Positions 53,464 through 62,217 of a DNA stretch of 64,000 nucleotides are shown in pieces. Every line of letters begins with the position of its first letter. Within the stretch, counting starts at the first letter, position 1. The notes under the pieces were generated by a model that had not been told where the DNA came from, made no database searches, and saw only the letters and a program-made list of their open reading frames with translations. A program made the position numbers and the translations under genes. Source of the DNA: Brucella rhizosphaerae (GTDB lineage: Bacteria > Pseudomonadota > Alphaproteobacteria > Rhizobiales > Rhizobiaceae); contig NZ_NNRK01000035.1 of assembly GCF_002252475.1 (NCBI RefSeq), forward strand, positions 186,001 to 250,000, in the 5' to 3' direction.

Positions 53464-54051
53464 ATGAAGAAATCAACGGTTTTTGCAGCAGCAGTTCTGG
53501 CACTAACTGCGAGCCCGGCCTTCGCACATCTTAATCCGGCAGAGCATGGCTCTTTCGCGGCTGGTTTCACGCACCCGCTTTCAGGTGCGGATCATATTCT
53601 GGCGATGGTGGCGGTTGGTCTTTGGGCAGCGATGCTGGGCGGGCGGGCGCTGTTAGCGGTGCCTGCAGCCTTTGTCGGAGTGATGTTGCTGGGCTTCGTG
53701 GCTGCACTTGCAGGCCTTCCTGTACCATTCGTTGAGCCTGTAATTCTGGCCTCGGTGGTGGTGATTGGCTTGCTGGTCGCTTTGGCTTTGCCGGTTTCAG
53801 CAGTCGTCGGCGCGATGATCGTCGGGTTCTTCGCCTTTTTCCATGGACATGCGCATGGTGGCGAAATTGGTGGTGCAGCATTTCTCACCTATGGGGCTGG
53901 TTTTGCTCTGGCGACGATCCTGCTTCATGTCGCAGGCATTGGCGTGGGTCTGGCAGTGGGGCGTTTGATGGGCGGACCGAATGGACGCCTTGCGTTGCGC
54001 GTTGCAGGTGGTGCGACTGCGCTTGGCGGTCTTATGCTGATGGCTGGGTGA
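53464..54051 (+). CDS. ureJ: HupE/UreJ family membrane protein, probable nickel transporter
   Basis: The 195-residue protein has a cleavable signal peptide (ends SPAFAHLNP) and about six membrane helices. The family motif HPLSGADHILAMVAVGLWA follows the signal (core HPLSGADH), and HGHAHGGE lies near residue 123. HupE/UreJ proteins are metal permeases linked to hydrogenases or ureases, and histidines in the two motifs are the likely nickel ligands. It is placed between ureA and ureB, as in several Rhizobiales, splitting the structural genes. GAGGG lies just before the ATG. Confidence 0.9.
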   Translation: MKKSTVFAAAVLALTASPAFAHLNPAEHGSFAAGFTHPLSGADHILAMVAVGLWAAMLGGRALLAVPAAFVGVMLLGFVAALAGLPVPFVEPVILASVVVIGLLVALALPVSAVVGAMIVGFFAFFHGHAHGGEIGGAAFLTYGAGFALATILLHVAGIGVGLAVGRLMGGPNGRLALRVAGGATALGGLMLMAG

Positions 54052-54059
54052 GGTGAGCA

Positions 54060-54365
54060 ATGATACCTGGAGAAATCATTACAGCTGATTGCGACATAGA
54101 ACTCAATGAAGGTCGGCCAACTATAATCATCAAGGTTGCCAACACCGGCGACCGCCCAATCCAGGTTGGCAGCCATTACCACTTCTATGAGGTCAATGCG
54201 GCTTTGTCCTTTGATCGCGAACAGGCGCGCGGGTTCAGGCTCGACATTGCGGCGGGAACAGCGGTGCGTTTTGAACCGGGACAGGAGCGTGATGTGACGC
54301 TGGTACCGATCGGTGGCAAACGCGAGATTTATGGCTTCCGTCAGCTTGTCATGGGCAAGCTTTAA
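54060..54365 (+). CDS. ureB: Urease beta subunit
   Basis: The 101-residue protein has the family start [19 protein letters not shown] (core PGEIITAD), the middle [19 protein letters not shown] (core [12 protein letters not shown]), and the end [25 protein letters not shown] precedes the ATG. It follows the HupE gene by 8 bp and precedes ureC by 21 bp. Confidence 0.97.
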   Translation: MIPGEIITADCDIELNEGRPTIIIKVANTGDRPIQVGSHYHFYEVNAALSFDREQARGFRLDIAAGTAVRFEPGQERDVTLVPIGGKREIYGFRQLVMGKL

Positions 54366-54386
54366 CCTCGGGAAAAGGGGAGTTTC

Positions 54387-56099
54387 ATGCCAGCCAGAAT
54401 TAGTCGCGCAACCTATGCGCAGATGTTCGGCCCAACGACCGGTGACAAGGTTCGGCTTGCAGATACGGAGCTGTTCATCGAAGTCGAGAAGGACCTGACC
54501 GTTTATGGTGAGGAAGTGAAGTTCGGCGGCGGCAAGGTGATCCGCGATGGTATGGGGCAAAGCCAGCTGTCACGTGCACAAGGTGCCATGGATACAGTCA
54601 TCACCAATGCGCTGATCCTTGATCATACTGGCATCTACAAGGCTGACGTCGGGCTGCTCGATGGGCGCATTGCGGGTATCGGCAAAGCTGGCAATCCCGA
54701 TACCCAACCGGGCGTGACGATTATCATCGGGCCGGGCACGGAGATTATTGCAGGCGAAGGCCGTATTTTGACTGCGGGCGCGATAGACTCGCACATTCAC
54801 TTCATTTCACCGCAGCAGGTGGAAGAAGCGCTTACTTCCGGCGTCACCTGTATGGTTGGTGGTGGCACCGGTCCGGCTCATGGCACGCTGGCAACCACAT
54901 GCACGCCGGGGCCATGGAATATTGCTCGTCTCATCCAGTCCTTTGATGGCATGGCGATGAATTTTGGCGTGTTTGGCAAGGGTAATGCATCCTTGCCGGG
55001 TGCACTCGAAGAAATGGTGCTTGCCGGAGCTTGCGGTCTGAAATTGCATGAGGATTGGGGCACGACACCTGCTTCCATTGATAATTGCCTCTCGGTTGCG
55101 GATCGCTTTGATGTGCAAGTGGCAATCCATACCGATACGCTCAACGAATCCGGCTTTGTCGAAGATACACTGGCGGCATTCAAAGGGCGCACGATCCACT
55201 CATTCCATACGGAAGGCGCAGGCGGTGGGCACGCGCCGGATATTATTCGGGTCTGCCAATATCCGAATGTGTTGCCCGCTTCGACCAATCCGACACGGCC
55301 TTATACGGTCAACACGGTGGCCGAACATCTCGACATGCTGATGGTCTGTCATCATCTGTCGCCTTCGATCCCGGAGGATATTGCCTTTGCCGAAAGCCGT
55401 ATCCGCAAGGAGACAATCGCTGCGGAGGATATTCTCCACGACATGGGTGCGTTTTCAATCATTTCATCTGACAGTCAGGCTATGGGTCGTGTGGGCGAAA
55501 TGATCATCCGCTGCTGGCAGACAGCCGACAAGATGAAGCGCCAGCGCGGCTCTCTTTCAGACGATACACCGGGCAATGATAATTATCGTGTCCGTCGCTA
55601 TGTAGCGAAATATACGATCAATCCGGCAATCGCCCATGGCATGTCACATGAAATTGGCTCAGTGGCAGTCGGAAAGCGTGCCGATCTGGTGTTGTGGAAC
55701 CCTGCATTCTTTGGCGTAAAGCCGGATTTTGTCTTGCTTGGAGGTTGGATAGCAACGGCACCTATGGGCGATCCGAATGCATCCATTCCCACACCACAAC
55801 CCATGCATTACCGGCCAATGTTCGGCTCGTTCGGCAAAGCACGCACCAACAGCTCCATCACATTTGTTTCGGAAGCCGCAATGAGTGCGGGACTGCGTGA
55901 GGCAATTGGCGTCGACAAGCAGATGGTTGCGGTGAAAAATACACGAGATGGCATCGGCAAACGCTCAATGATTTTAAACGACGCCATGCCGGAGATGGAA
56001 GTAGATCCAGAGACTTATGAAGTGCGTGCCAATGGCGAGCTTTTGACCTGTGAACCTGTCGATATCGTCCCAATGGCCCAACGCTACTTCCTGTATTAG
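54387..56099 (+). CDS. ureC: Urease alpha subunit (catalytic)
   Basis: The 570-residue amidohydrolase carries the full di-nickel active site: SHIHFISP (first two His), GLKLHEDWG with the lysine that is carbamylated, AIHTDTLNE and [15 protein letters not shown] (further His ligands), and SSDSQAMGR (Asp). The mobile flap has the conserved Cys and His in [20 protein letters not shown] (core VCHHLSPS). It hydrolyses urea to ammonia and carbamate. Length is standard. A 112-bp gap holding a dispersed repeat separates it from ureE. Confidence 0.98.
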   Translation: MPARISRATYAQMFGPTTGDKVRLADTELFIEVEKDLTVYGEEVKFGGGKVIRDGMGQSQLSRAQGAMDTVITNALILDHTGIYKADVGLLDGRIAGIGKAGNPDTQPGVTIIIGPGTEIIAGEGRILTAGAIDSHIHFISPQQVEEALTSGVTCMVGGGTGPAHGTLATTCTPGPWNIARLIQSFDGMAMNFGVFGKGNASLPGALEEMVLAGACGLKLHEDWGTTPASIDNCLSVADRFDVQVAIHTDTLNESGFVEDTLAAFKGRTIHSFHTEGAGGGHAPDIIRVCQYPNVLPASTNPTRPYTVNTVAEHLDMLMVCHHLSPSIPEDIAFAESRIRKETIAAEDILHDMGAFSIISSDSQAMGRVGEMIIRCWQTADKMKRQRGSLSDDTPGNDNYRVRRYVAKYTINPAIAHGMSHEIGSVAVGKRADLVLWNPAFFGVKPDFVLLGGWIATAPMGDPNASIPTPQPMHYRPMFGSFGKARTNSSITFVSEAAMSAGLREAIGVDKQMVAVKNTRDGIGKRSMILNDAMPEMEVDPETYEVRANGELLTCEPVDIVPMAQRYFLY

Positions 56100-56102
56100 A
56101 GC

Positions 56103-56202
56103 GATGCCCGCTAAGACTGAATCGTTGGAGCCGCTCTAACGGTTTGTTTTTACGCATTATCCTACACAAAACTGCTTCGCGCTTTTGGCTCAAATGCTTC
56201 AA
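56103..56202. repeat. Dispersed repeat inside the urease operon, between ureC and ureE
   Basis: The blocks CTAAGACTGAATCGTTGGAG, TTTACGCAT, CCTACACAAAACTGCTTCGC and CAAATGC appear in the same order as in the copy at 48087-48186 and partly at 38481-38540. It starts 3 bases after the ureC stop and ends ten bases before the ureE start, filling the whole gap. Confidence 0.7.
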
Positions 56203-56211
56203 AGGTTTGAA

Positions 56212-56712
56212 ATGATAGAAGTAAAATCGATAATTCGTGCACATGAAGTGATTGATGCCGTCCCGGCCGGTCACGCAATTCTCGAACGCGACGAGCGCCA
56301 TCTGCGTCGCAAAGCCATTGCGCTTGAAGATGGTGAGAAAATCTTCGTGGATTTTGCAGAGCCGGTGGTGCTCGATCATGGTGATCGGCTGGTGCTGGAA
56401 GACGGGCGCGAAATCGAAATTCGTGCTGCACGAGAGGCGCTTTATGAAATTCACGGACGTGACGCGCTCCATATTGCCGAACTTGCATGGCACATCGGCA
56501 ACCGGCACCTTGCCGCGCAGATCGAGCCTGATCGTATTTTCATTCTGCGCGATCATGTAATCAAAGCCATGCTTGAAGGGCTTGGTGCCAAAGTTACGGA
56601 TACAGTCGACATCTTCAGCCCACTGCGCGGCGCTTATTCCGGTGGGCGTTCGTCGCATGGCCACGGGCACAACCATCACCATCATGACCATCACCACCAC
56701 GATCACGACTGA
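56212..56712 (+). CDS. ureE: Urease nickel metallochaperone UreE
   Basis: The protein has 166 residues from the ATG at 56212 (AAAGG upstream); the frame back to 56185 lies in the repeat. The N-terminal domain has [20 protein letters not shown] (core LRRKAIAL), and the C-terminal domain includes [11 protein letters not shown] with the conserved nickel-site histidine. The last 20 residues or so are a His/Asp-rich metal tail ([18 protein letters not shown] region). It binds nickel and delivers it to the UreDFG complex. The tail overlaps the ureF start on the same strand in a different frame. Confidence 0.95.
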   Translation: MIEVKSIIRAHEVIDAVPAGHAILERDERHLRRKAIALEDGEKIFVDFAEPVVLDHGDRLVLEDGREIEIRAAREALYEIHGRDALHIAELAWHIGNRHLAAQIEPDRIFILRDHVIKAMLEGLGAKVTDTVDIFSPLRGAYSGGRSSHGHGHNHHHHDHHHHDHD

Positions 56713-57370
56713 TCACAACACCGCATTGCTGCGTCTGATGGCCTGGCTTTCGCCGGTGTTTCCGGTCGGCTCGTTCAGCTATAGCAATGGGCTGGAGCGT
56801 GCTGTTCATGACGGTCTGGTCAGTGGCGTTGAGAGCCTGAAGGACTGGTTGCACTCGCTGGTCAGCTATGGGTCTGGCTGGAACGATGCGGTGCTGTTTG
56901 CTGAAAGCTGGCGGCTTGGGGCATCAAATGATGAACTTAATGCGGTGGCGGAACTTGCCGAAGCGCTTGGCGGGTCGCGCGAGCGACATATGGAAACCAT
57001 GTTGCAAGGCGCTGCATTTGTGACGGCAGCGCGAAGCTGGGATCATGCAATCTTCGCGCAATTGCCTGCCGATTGCGCTTATCCGGTGGCGGTAGGTGCT
57101 ATCTCCGGTGCGCACGGTATTCCATTGGTGTCAGCACTGAGCGCCTATCTGCAGGCGTATTGTATCAATCTCTTGCAGGCGTCGATCCGCCTTTCGGTCA
57201 CAGGGCAAAGTGGCGTGACTACCTTGATGGCTGCACTGGAAACAACCTTGCTAACAACGGCTGCACGTGCCGCGCAATCTACACTCGATGATCTCGGTTC
57301 GGCGACGTTCCTTGCCGATATCACCGCCATGAAACATGAAACACAGCATTCGAGGCTTTTCCGCTCATGA
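56684..57370 (+). CDS. ureF: Urease accessory protein UreF
   Basis: The protein has 228 residues from the ATG at 56684, inside the His-rich tail of ureE, giving a 29-base overlap; an ATG at 56657 is an alternative with a longer overlap. The mature start [24 protein letters not shown] (core [12 protein letters not shown]) is the UreF hallmark. UreF acts as the GTPase-regulating partner of UreG in urease maturation. The stop overlaps the ureG start (ATGA). Because the start region is read in a shifted frame from His-codon repeats, its first residues (MTITTTITT) are threonine-rich. Confidence 0.92.
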   Translation: MTITTTITTDHNTALLRLMAWLSPVFPVGSFSYSNGLERAVHDGLVSGVESLKDWLHSLVSYGSGWNDAVLFAESWRLGASNDELNAVAELAEALGGSRERHMETMLQGAAFVTAARSWDHAIFAQLPADCAYPVAVGAISGAHGIPLVSALSAYLQAYCINLLQASIRLSVTGQSGVTTLMAALETTLLTTAARAAQSTLDDLGSATFLADITAMKHETQHSRLFRS

Positions 57371-57978
57371 CACAGAGAAACGGACCTTTGCGCGTTGGTA
57401 TTGGCGGACCCGTTGGTTCAGGCAAGACGACGTTGACGGAAAAACTCTGTAAGGCGCTGCGCGATAAATATTCCATCGCGGTTATCACAAACGATATCTA
57501 TACGCGTGAGGATGCGCTTATCCTCGCAAAGCATCAGGCATTGTCCGAAGACCGCATTATGGGTGTGGAAACTGGCGGCTGTCCACATACAGCGATCCGC
57601 GAAGACGCCTCGATCAATCTCCAGGCAATTGCTGAGATGAACAAGCGGTTCCCTGATCTTGATATTGTTTTCATTGAATCTGGTGGCGATAATCTTGCGG
57701 CGACGTTTTCGCCGGATTTGGCCGATCTGACGCTTTATGTGATTTCGGTCTGTCAGGGCGAGGAAATACCGCGCAAAGGCGGGCCGGGAATTACGCGTTC
57801 CGATTTTCTGGTCATCAACAAGAGCGATCTTGCGCCTTATGTTCATGTGGACCTTGAGGTTATGGAAAGTGATACGGCTAGGATGCGCGCCAGGCGCCCT
57901 TATGGGTTCACTGATCTCCATCGCGGTAAAGGCGTGCAGGAGGTCGTTGATTTCATCGTAGAGAATGGCAATCTTTAG
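57367..57978 (+). CDS. ureG: Urease accessory GTPase UreG
   Basis: The 203-residue SIMIBI GTPase has its P-loop in [18 protein letters not shown] (residues 11-28), [10 protein letters not shown], the nickel-binding CPH in [28 protein letters not shown] as Walker B, and the NKSD motif in [10 protein letters not shown]. It dimerises on GTP and nickel to activate urease. It is the last gene of the operon and ends 1 bp before the stop of the convergent LysR gene. Confidence 0.97.
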   Translation: MTQRNGPLRVGIGGPVGSGKTTLTEKLCKALRDKYSIAVITNDIYTREDALILAKHQALSEDRIMGVETGGCPHTAIREDASINLQAIAEMNKRFPDLDIVFIESGGDNLAATFSPDLADLTLYVISVCQGEEIPRKGGPGITRSDFLVINKSDLAPYVHVDLEVMESDTARMRARRPYGFTDLHRGKGVQEVVDFIVENGNL

Positions 57979-57979
57979 A

Positions 57980-58906
57980 TCAAAGCCCCATCCTGCGGCA
58001 CATGGCGATAAAGCTTTTGACGGCCTGTGATGCTTCGCTTTTACGGAAGGCAAGTGCCACATCGGATGTGGTCGGAATGCCCGCGACATCAATATAGCGG
58101 ATGCCGGGCAGGCCAACGGCGCTGAGCGATTTTGGAGCCAATGCCACGCCCATTCCAATGGAGGCGCGGCTTGCGATCTCGGTAAAATCAAGCGCCTGTG
58201 CACTGGTATTCGGCTCAAAACCAGCGCTGCGACACGCTTCCAGTGTTGTTCCGTGAAACCCGATATCGGCTGGCTGCCGAGGTGTGATGAAAATCTCGTC
58301 TTTGAGTTCAGTGAGTTCAATAGTCGATTGATGCGCCAACGGATGCATTTCGCTGAGCACCGCAATAAGCGGTTCTCGGCGCACAACAAGACTGGTGAGA
58401 CCGGGCAGCAGAAGAGCGGGCCAGCGTACAAAACCTATATCGAGCAAGCCTTCGGAAATGCGCGTTAATTGCATCCGCAACTCCATCTCCACCAGATTGA
58501 CGGCGACGTCGGGATATTCATCCTTAAATGTGCGGATGGTCTCAAACACGATGCCGGAATAGGCTGCAGAGGCGACATAACCGATTGAAATTTGTCCGAT
58601 TTCTCCCCGTCCGGCCCGGTTGACCGCAATCATGGTGGCGTCGACCTGCATGAGAATTTTGTCGGCCTCGCGGTATAGCACTTCCCCTGATTGCGTGAGT
58701 TGAACGGCACGGCGGGAGCGATCGAGAAGCGGCGCCCCGAGGATCGCTTCCAAAGCCATAATCTGCTGGCTCAGGCCGGGCTGTGCGATGCCGAGTTTTG
58801 CAGCTGCCCGCTCGAAGTTTTTCTCCTCAACAAGCGCACAGAAATAGCGCAAATGGCGCAATTCAAAGGATTTGGAGGATAGGAGTTTGCTGCGCTGTTC
58901 TGGCAT
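57980..58906 (-). CDS. LysR family transcriptional regulator
   Basis: The 308-residue protein has an N-terminal winged helix (residues 15-75) with ELRHLRYFCALVEEKNFERAAAKLGIAQPGLSQQI (core KLGIAQPGLSQQI), and an effector-binding domain starting QISIGYVASAAYSG. It is divergent from the TonB siderophore receptor gene, separated by 140 bp, and is the probable regulator of that locus. It is more similar to aromatic-compound or stress LysR members than to known siderophore regulators, so the effector is not predicted. Confidence 0.9.
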   Translation of the reverse strand: MPEQRSKLLSSKSFELRHLRYFCALVEEKNFERAAAKLGIAQPGLSQQIMALEAILGAPLLDRSRRAVQLTQSGEVLYREADKILMQVDATMIAVNRAGRGEIGQISIGYVASAAYSGIVFETIRTFKDEYPDVAVNLVEMELRMQLTRISEGLLDIGFVRWPALLLPGLTSLVVRREPLIAVLSEMHPLAHQSTIELTELKDEIFITPRQPADIGFHGTTLEACRSAGFEPNTSAQALDFTEIASRASIGMGVALAPKSLSAVGLPGIRYIDVAGIPTTSDVALAFRKSEASQAVKSFIAMCRRMGL

Positions 58907-58916
58907 GATCGTTTCT

Positions 58917-58929
58917 TTGAATAATTCAA
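58917..58929. promoter_or_regulatory. Candidate LysR operator between the regulator and the siderophore receptor gene
   Basis: TTGAATAATTCAA is a 13-bp perfect odd palindrome 10 bp upstream of the LysR start. A related half-site TTGAATTATTGGA lies at about 58980-58993, nearer the receptor gene. The 63-bp spacing is plausible for a LysR recognition plus activation site pair. Confidence 0.45.
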
Positions 58930-59046
58930 AACAATGACGATTTTAAATATCATAACTCATACTTATGAAAAATACCTCCTTGAATTATTGGATAGATTCA
59001 GAAAAGATGATTATTGGAGTCCAGTTTAAATTTTGAGGGGATCAAA

Positions 59047-61203
59047 GTGAAAATCCTGGCCCGAAACCGCCACGCATTATCGGTTGTCATACTGTCCGGC
59101 ACCACATTTGCCGCCCTTGTCGGAGCGCATGCACAGGAACCCGCAAGCCCGACTGTGCTTGCGCCGATCGTCGTGAATGGCGGTTCGGAAGATCCCACAG
59201 CGCCCATTAAAGGCTATGTGGCCAGGACCAGCATCAGCGCGACCAAGACCGGTACTCCGCTGGTTGAAACTCCGCAGTCGATCTCGGTCATTACAGCCGA
59301 TCAGTTGAAAGCACAGGATGCCCAGACACTCGGGCAAGCGCTTGGCTACACACCGGGTGTGGTTTCAGAACCCTATGGTTCTGATCCGCGGTTTGATTCA
59401 CCGCTGATCCGTGGTTTCGATGGTCGTCAGGTGCAGTTCCTCAATGGCCTTCGCCTTATGCGGACTGCAGGTGCCTCGGCCGTCGATCCTTACATGCTGG
59501 AACGCATTGAAGTTGTGCGTGGTCCTGCCTCGGTGATGTTCGGTCAGGGCAATCCCGGCGGCCTGATCAATATGATCAGCAAGCGTCCAACGTTTGAGAA
59601 GTTCGGCGAAATCGGCGTTCAGGCCGGTAGTTACAATACCTATGGTACGTTTTTCGATGTCGGCGGTCCGATTATGGAAAACGACCATTTCGCCTATCGT
59701 TTGACGGGGATGGTGCGCAAAGCAGGCACTCAGACCGACAATCTTGATAATGACCGCTATTTCATAGCGCCGGCTTTCACATGGAAGCCGGACGAGGACA
59801 CCAAACTGACGATCCTCACGAGCTTCCAGCACGACAATCCAAGCTCGCCCTCGGGCCTGCCGCCGCAGCTCACGCTGAATGCGACCAATTACAGCCTGCC
59901 GCGCGACTTCTCTGTCGGTGATCCAAGCTATGATGATTCAAGCCGCAACGTCGTCAATCTTGGCTATGAGCTTGAACATCGTATCAACGAAACATGGACC
60001 TTCCGGCAGAATGCGCGCTACACAAATCAGCGCTGGGATTATACCGCTCTGGGCATGGCTTCCACCGGGCTTGCTAAGGATGGCCGTACTATCAATCGTA
60101 CGGCAACAGTTCAGAACGAGCGTCTGAACACGTTCAATATCGACAACAACCTTGTTGCCGAGTTCGATACAGGCCCGGTCGAACACAAGTTCCTTGTCGG
60201 TGTCGATTATCGTTATTTCGACAACAGTGCCGGAACGCAGTTCTGGAGCGCTACGACACTCGATGCTTATAACCCTGTTTATGGTGGGCCGATCAAATAC
60301 CTGACGGCTAGACCGTCTGTGAACACACTTGTCGATTCTCGCATGACGCAAGTCGGTGTCTATGCACAGGATGAGCTTGCCTATGAAAACTGGCGTGCCA
60401 CTTTTGGTCTGCGTCAGGATTGGGCCTCGACACGCGGCACCTCAACCAATCGCAACACCAATACACCGCGTCCACTTGATCAGGATGACCAGAAGCTGAG
60501 TGGTCGCGCAGGCCTTGGCTATGTGTTCGATAATGGCATCGCGCCTTATGTCAGCTATGCAACTTCGTTTGAACCCGTTGCCGTATCAGCGACGGCTGGT
60601 GTGCTCCAGCCGACTACCGGCAAACAATGGGAAGCGGGTGTGAAATATCAGCCCAATGGCTGGGATGGTTACTTTGCTGCTTCGATCTACGATCTGCGCC
60701 AGCAAAATGTACCGACCAGCGTTCCGCTGCCGGGCGGCGTTGGCTCGACCACCGAACAGATTGGCGAAATACAAGTTAAAGGACTTGAGCTTGAAGGTGT
60801 GACCAGCCTTACCCAAGGCCTCGACCTGCGTGCGGCCTACACATACATGAAGGCTGAAATTATTAGCGGTAAGGATGATGGCAATCGCCCGCCAAACGTA
60901 CCGGAACATGCAGCCAGCCTGTGGCTCGACTATACTTTTCAGGAAGGTTCGGCGCTTGAAGGATTTGGAGTGGGCGGGGGGATGCGATATCTCGGCCAGC
61001 GTTATGGCGATACCGGAAATACGTTCGATCTTGACGGTGTGACCTTGGCAGATGCCGCGATCCACTATCAGAAAGATGGCATCAAGGGGTCGCTGAATAT
61101 TAAGAATATTGCGGACAAGAAGTATCTCGCAAGTTGCAGTTCTTTCGGATGTAACTATGGTGACGGCAGAACCTATATGAGCAAGCTGACATTTACATGG
61201 TAA
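59047..61203 (+). CDS. TonB-dependent siderophore receptor (FhuA/FoxA type)
   Basis: The protein has 718 residues from the GTG at 59047, which has GAGGGG five bases upstream; a TTG at 59014 would precede the signal peptide with 11 odd residues. The signal peptide ends AHAQEP. The plug begins PQSISVITADQLKAQDAQTL (core SISVITADQLKAQ) and has SPLIRGFDGRQVQFLNGLR. The 22-strand barrel ends KLTFTW with a terminal aromatic. It has no STN domain, so it is not linked to the ECF pair at 4405-5960. The FhuD- and FhuB-like genes downstream point to a hydroxamate siderophore such as ferrichrome or ferrioxamine (family inference). Confidence 0.9.
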   Translation: MKILARNRHALSVVILSGTTFAALVGAHAQEPASPTVLAPIVVNGGSEDPTAPIKGYVARTSISATKTGTPLVETPQSISVITADQLKAQDAQTLGQALGYTPGVVSEPYGSDPRFDSPLIRGFDGRQVQFLNGLRLMRTAGASAVDPYMLERIEVVRGPASVMFGQGNPGGLINMISKRPTFEKFGEIGVQAGSYNTYGTFFDVGGPIMENDHFAYRLTGMVRKAGTQTDNLDNDRYFIAPAFTWKPDEDTKLTILTSFQHDNPSSPSGLPPQLTLNATNYSLPRDFSVGDPSYDDSSRNVVNLGYELEHRINETWTFRQNARYTNQRWDYTALGMASTGLAKDGRTINRTATVQNERLNTFNIDNNLVAEFDTGPVEHKFLVGVDYRYFDNSAGTQFWSATTLDAYNPVYGGPIKYLTARPSVNTLVDSRMTQVGVYAQDELAYENWRATFGLRQDWASTRGTSTNRNTNTPRPLDQDDQKLSGRAGLGYVFDNGIAPYVSYATSFEPVAVSATAGVLQPTTGKQWEAGVKYQPNGWDGYFAASIYDLRQQNVPTSVPLPGGVGSTTEQIGEIQVKGLELEGVTSLTQGLDLRAAYTYMKAEIISGKDDGNRPPNVPEHAASLWLDYTFQEGSALEGFGVGGGMRYLGQRYGDTGNTFDLDGVTLADAAIHYQKDGIKGSLNIKNIADKKYLASCSSFGCNYGDGRTYMSKLTFTW

Positions 61204-61281
61204 CAAACCCGCAGCGCGGATCGATATTCGCTGCTCCAACAGCATCGGCCCAAAAATCGGAATGGATTTTAGGAAAGCACG

Positions 61282-62217
61282 ATGCGTAGGTTCGGCAAGT
61301 CAGAGGCTCCTTTGTGCGGCGGTTTGGACGCACAGCGCTCTAAAATCAGCCGCCGGAAAGCCCTTGGCCTTCTGGCGGCTTTGGCCTTGCCAAATGTGGC
61401 GCGTGCCAATCCATTTGCGCGCATTGCAGCAATCGATTGGGCCATGCTTGAATGTCTGATGGTGCTGGGCGTCACGCCAACTGCTGTCACGGAACTCATT
61501 CGCTTCCGTGAAGATGCGGTTGAACCAGCAATCCCCGCTTCGGTCATCGATCTTGGCTTGCGCGGTTCGCCAAATTTTGAGCTTCTCTATCTGCTCAAAC
61601 CGGACCTGATCCTGAGTTCTCCTTTTTACACACGGCATGAGGATGCACTGAAATCGATAGCGCCTGTCATGTCCTTGCCGTTCTATGTGCGGGGCGAGGG
61701 ACCCTATGCGAAGTCACTTGAGGCCGTTTCGGAACTTGGGCGAAAACTCGATCTGAATGCTAAAGCGGTCGAAGTTCTGAATAATCAGGCCAACTTTCTC
61801 TTCGATACAAAAGAGGCGCTGAAACCGTTTGCTTCCCGCCCGACCTATCTCATCAATATAGGCGACGCGCGTCATTTCCGTGCTTTTGGCAATGACAGTA
61901 TGTTCGGCGATATTCTGGAGAGGCTCGGACTGCCGAATGCCTGGACGGATCGCTCGCGCTATACGTTTGCAGCACCTGTTCCTTTGGAGAATCTGGCTGC
62001 AAATCCAGATGCTCGCATCATCATCATATCCGAAATTCCGGTGGAATCGCGCAATAGTCTGCGCAACAGCGTGATATGGCAGTCGCTTAAGCCAGTCCGT
62101 GAAGGACGGGTCTATATGCTTGATAATATCAATCCCTATGGCGGTATAACTGCGGGATTGCGGTTCGCCCGGCTCCTGAAAGAAGCCTTGCAGACCAGCA
62201 GGGAGGCATCCCTGTGA
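61282..62217 (+). CDS. Iron-siderophore ABC transporter binding protein, FhuD-like
   Basis: The 311-residue protein has a Tat signal, SRRKALGLLAALALPNVARA, with the twin-arginine at residues 24-25. The mature part is a class III (Fhu/Fep/Btu) binding protein with two lobes: ARIAAIDWAMLECLMVLGV near residue 50 and LKPDLILSSPFYTR near residue 107, then RPTYLINIGDARHFRAFGND. It captures the ferric siderophore in the periplasm. GTGA overlaps the permease start. FhuD homologues are often Tat-exported, which agrees. Confidence 0.88.
   Translation: MRRFGKSEAPLCGGLDAQRSKISRRKALGLLAALALPNVARANPFARIAAIDWAMLECLMVLGVTPTAVTELIRFREDAVEPAIPASVIDLGLRGSPNFELLYLLKPDLILSSPFYTRHEDALKSIAPVMSLPFYVRGEGPYAKSLEAVSELGRKLDLNAKAVEVLNNQANFLFDTKEALKPFASRPTYLINIGDARHFRAFGNDSMFGDILERLGLPNAWTDRSRYTFAAPVPLENLAANPDARIIIISEIPVESRNSLRNSVIWQSLKPVREGRVYMLDNINPYGGITAGLRFARLLKEALQTSREASL

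Noticed and set aside
57418..58431. A 337-codon frame antisense to ureG and continuing over the LysR gene
   Set aside because: It overlaps two well-supported genes and has no recognisable domain.
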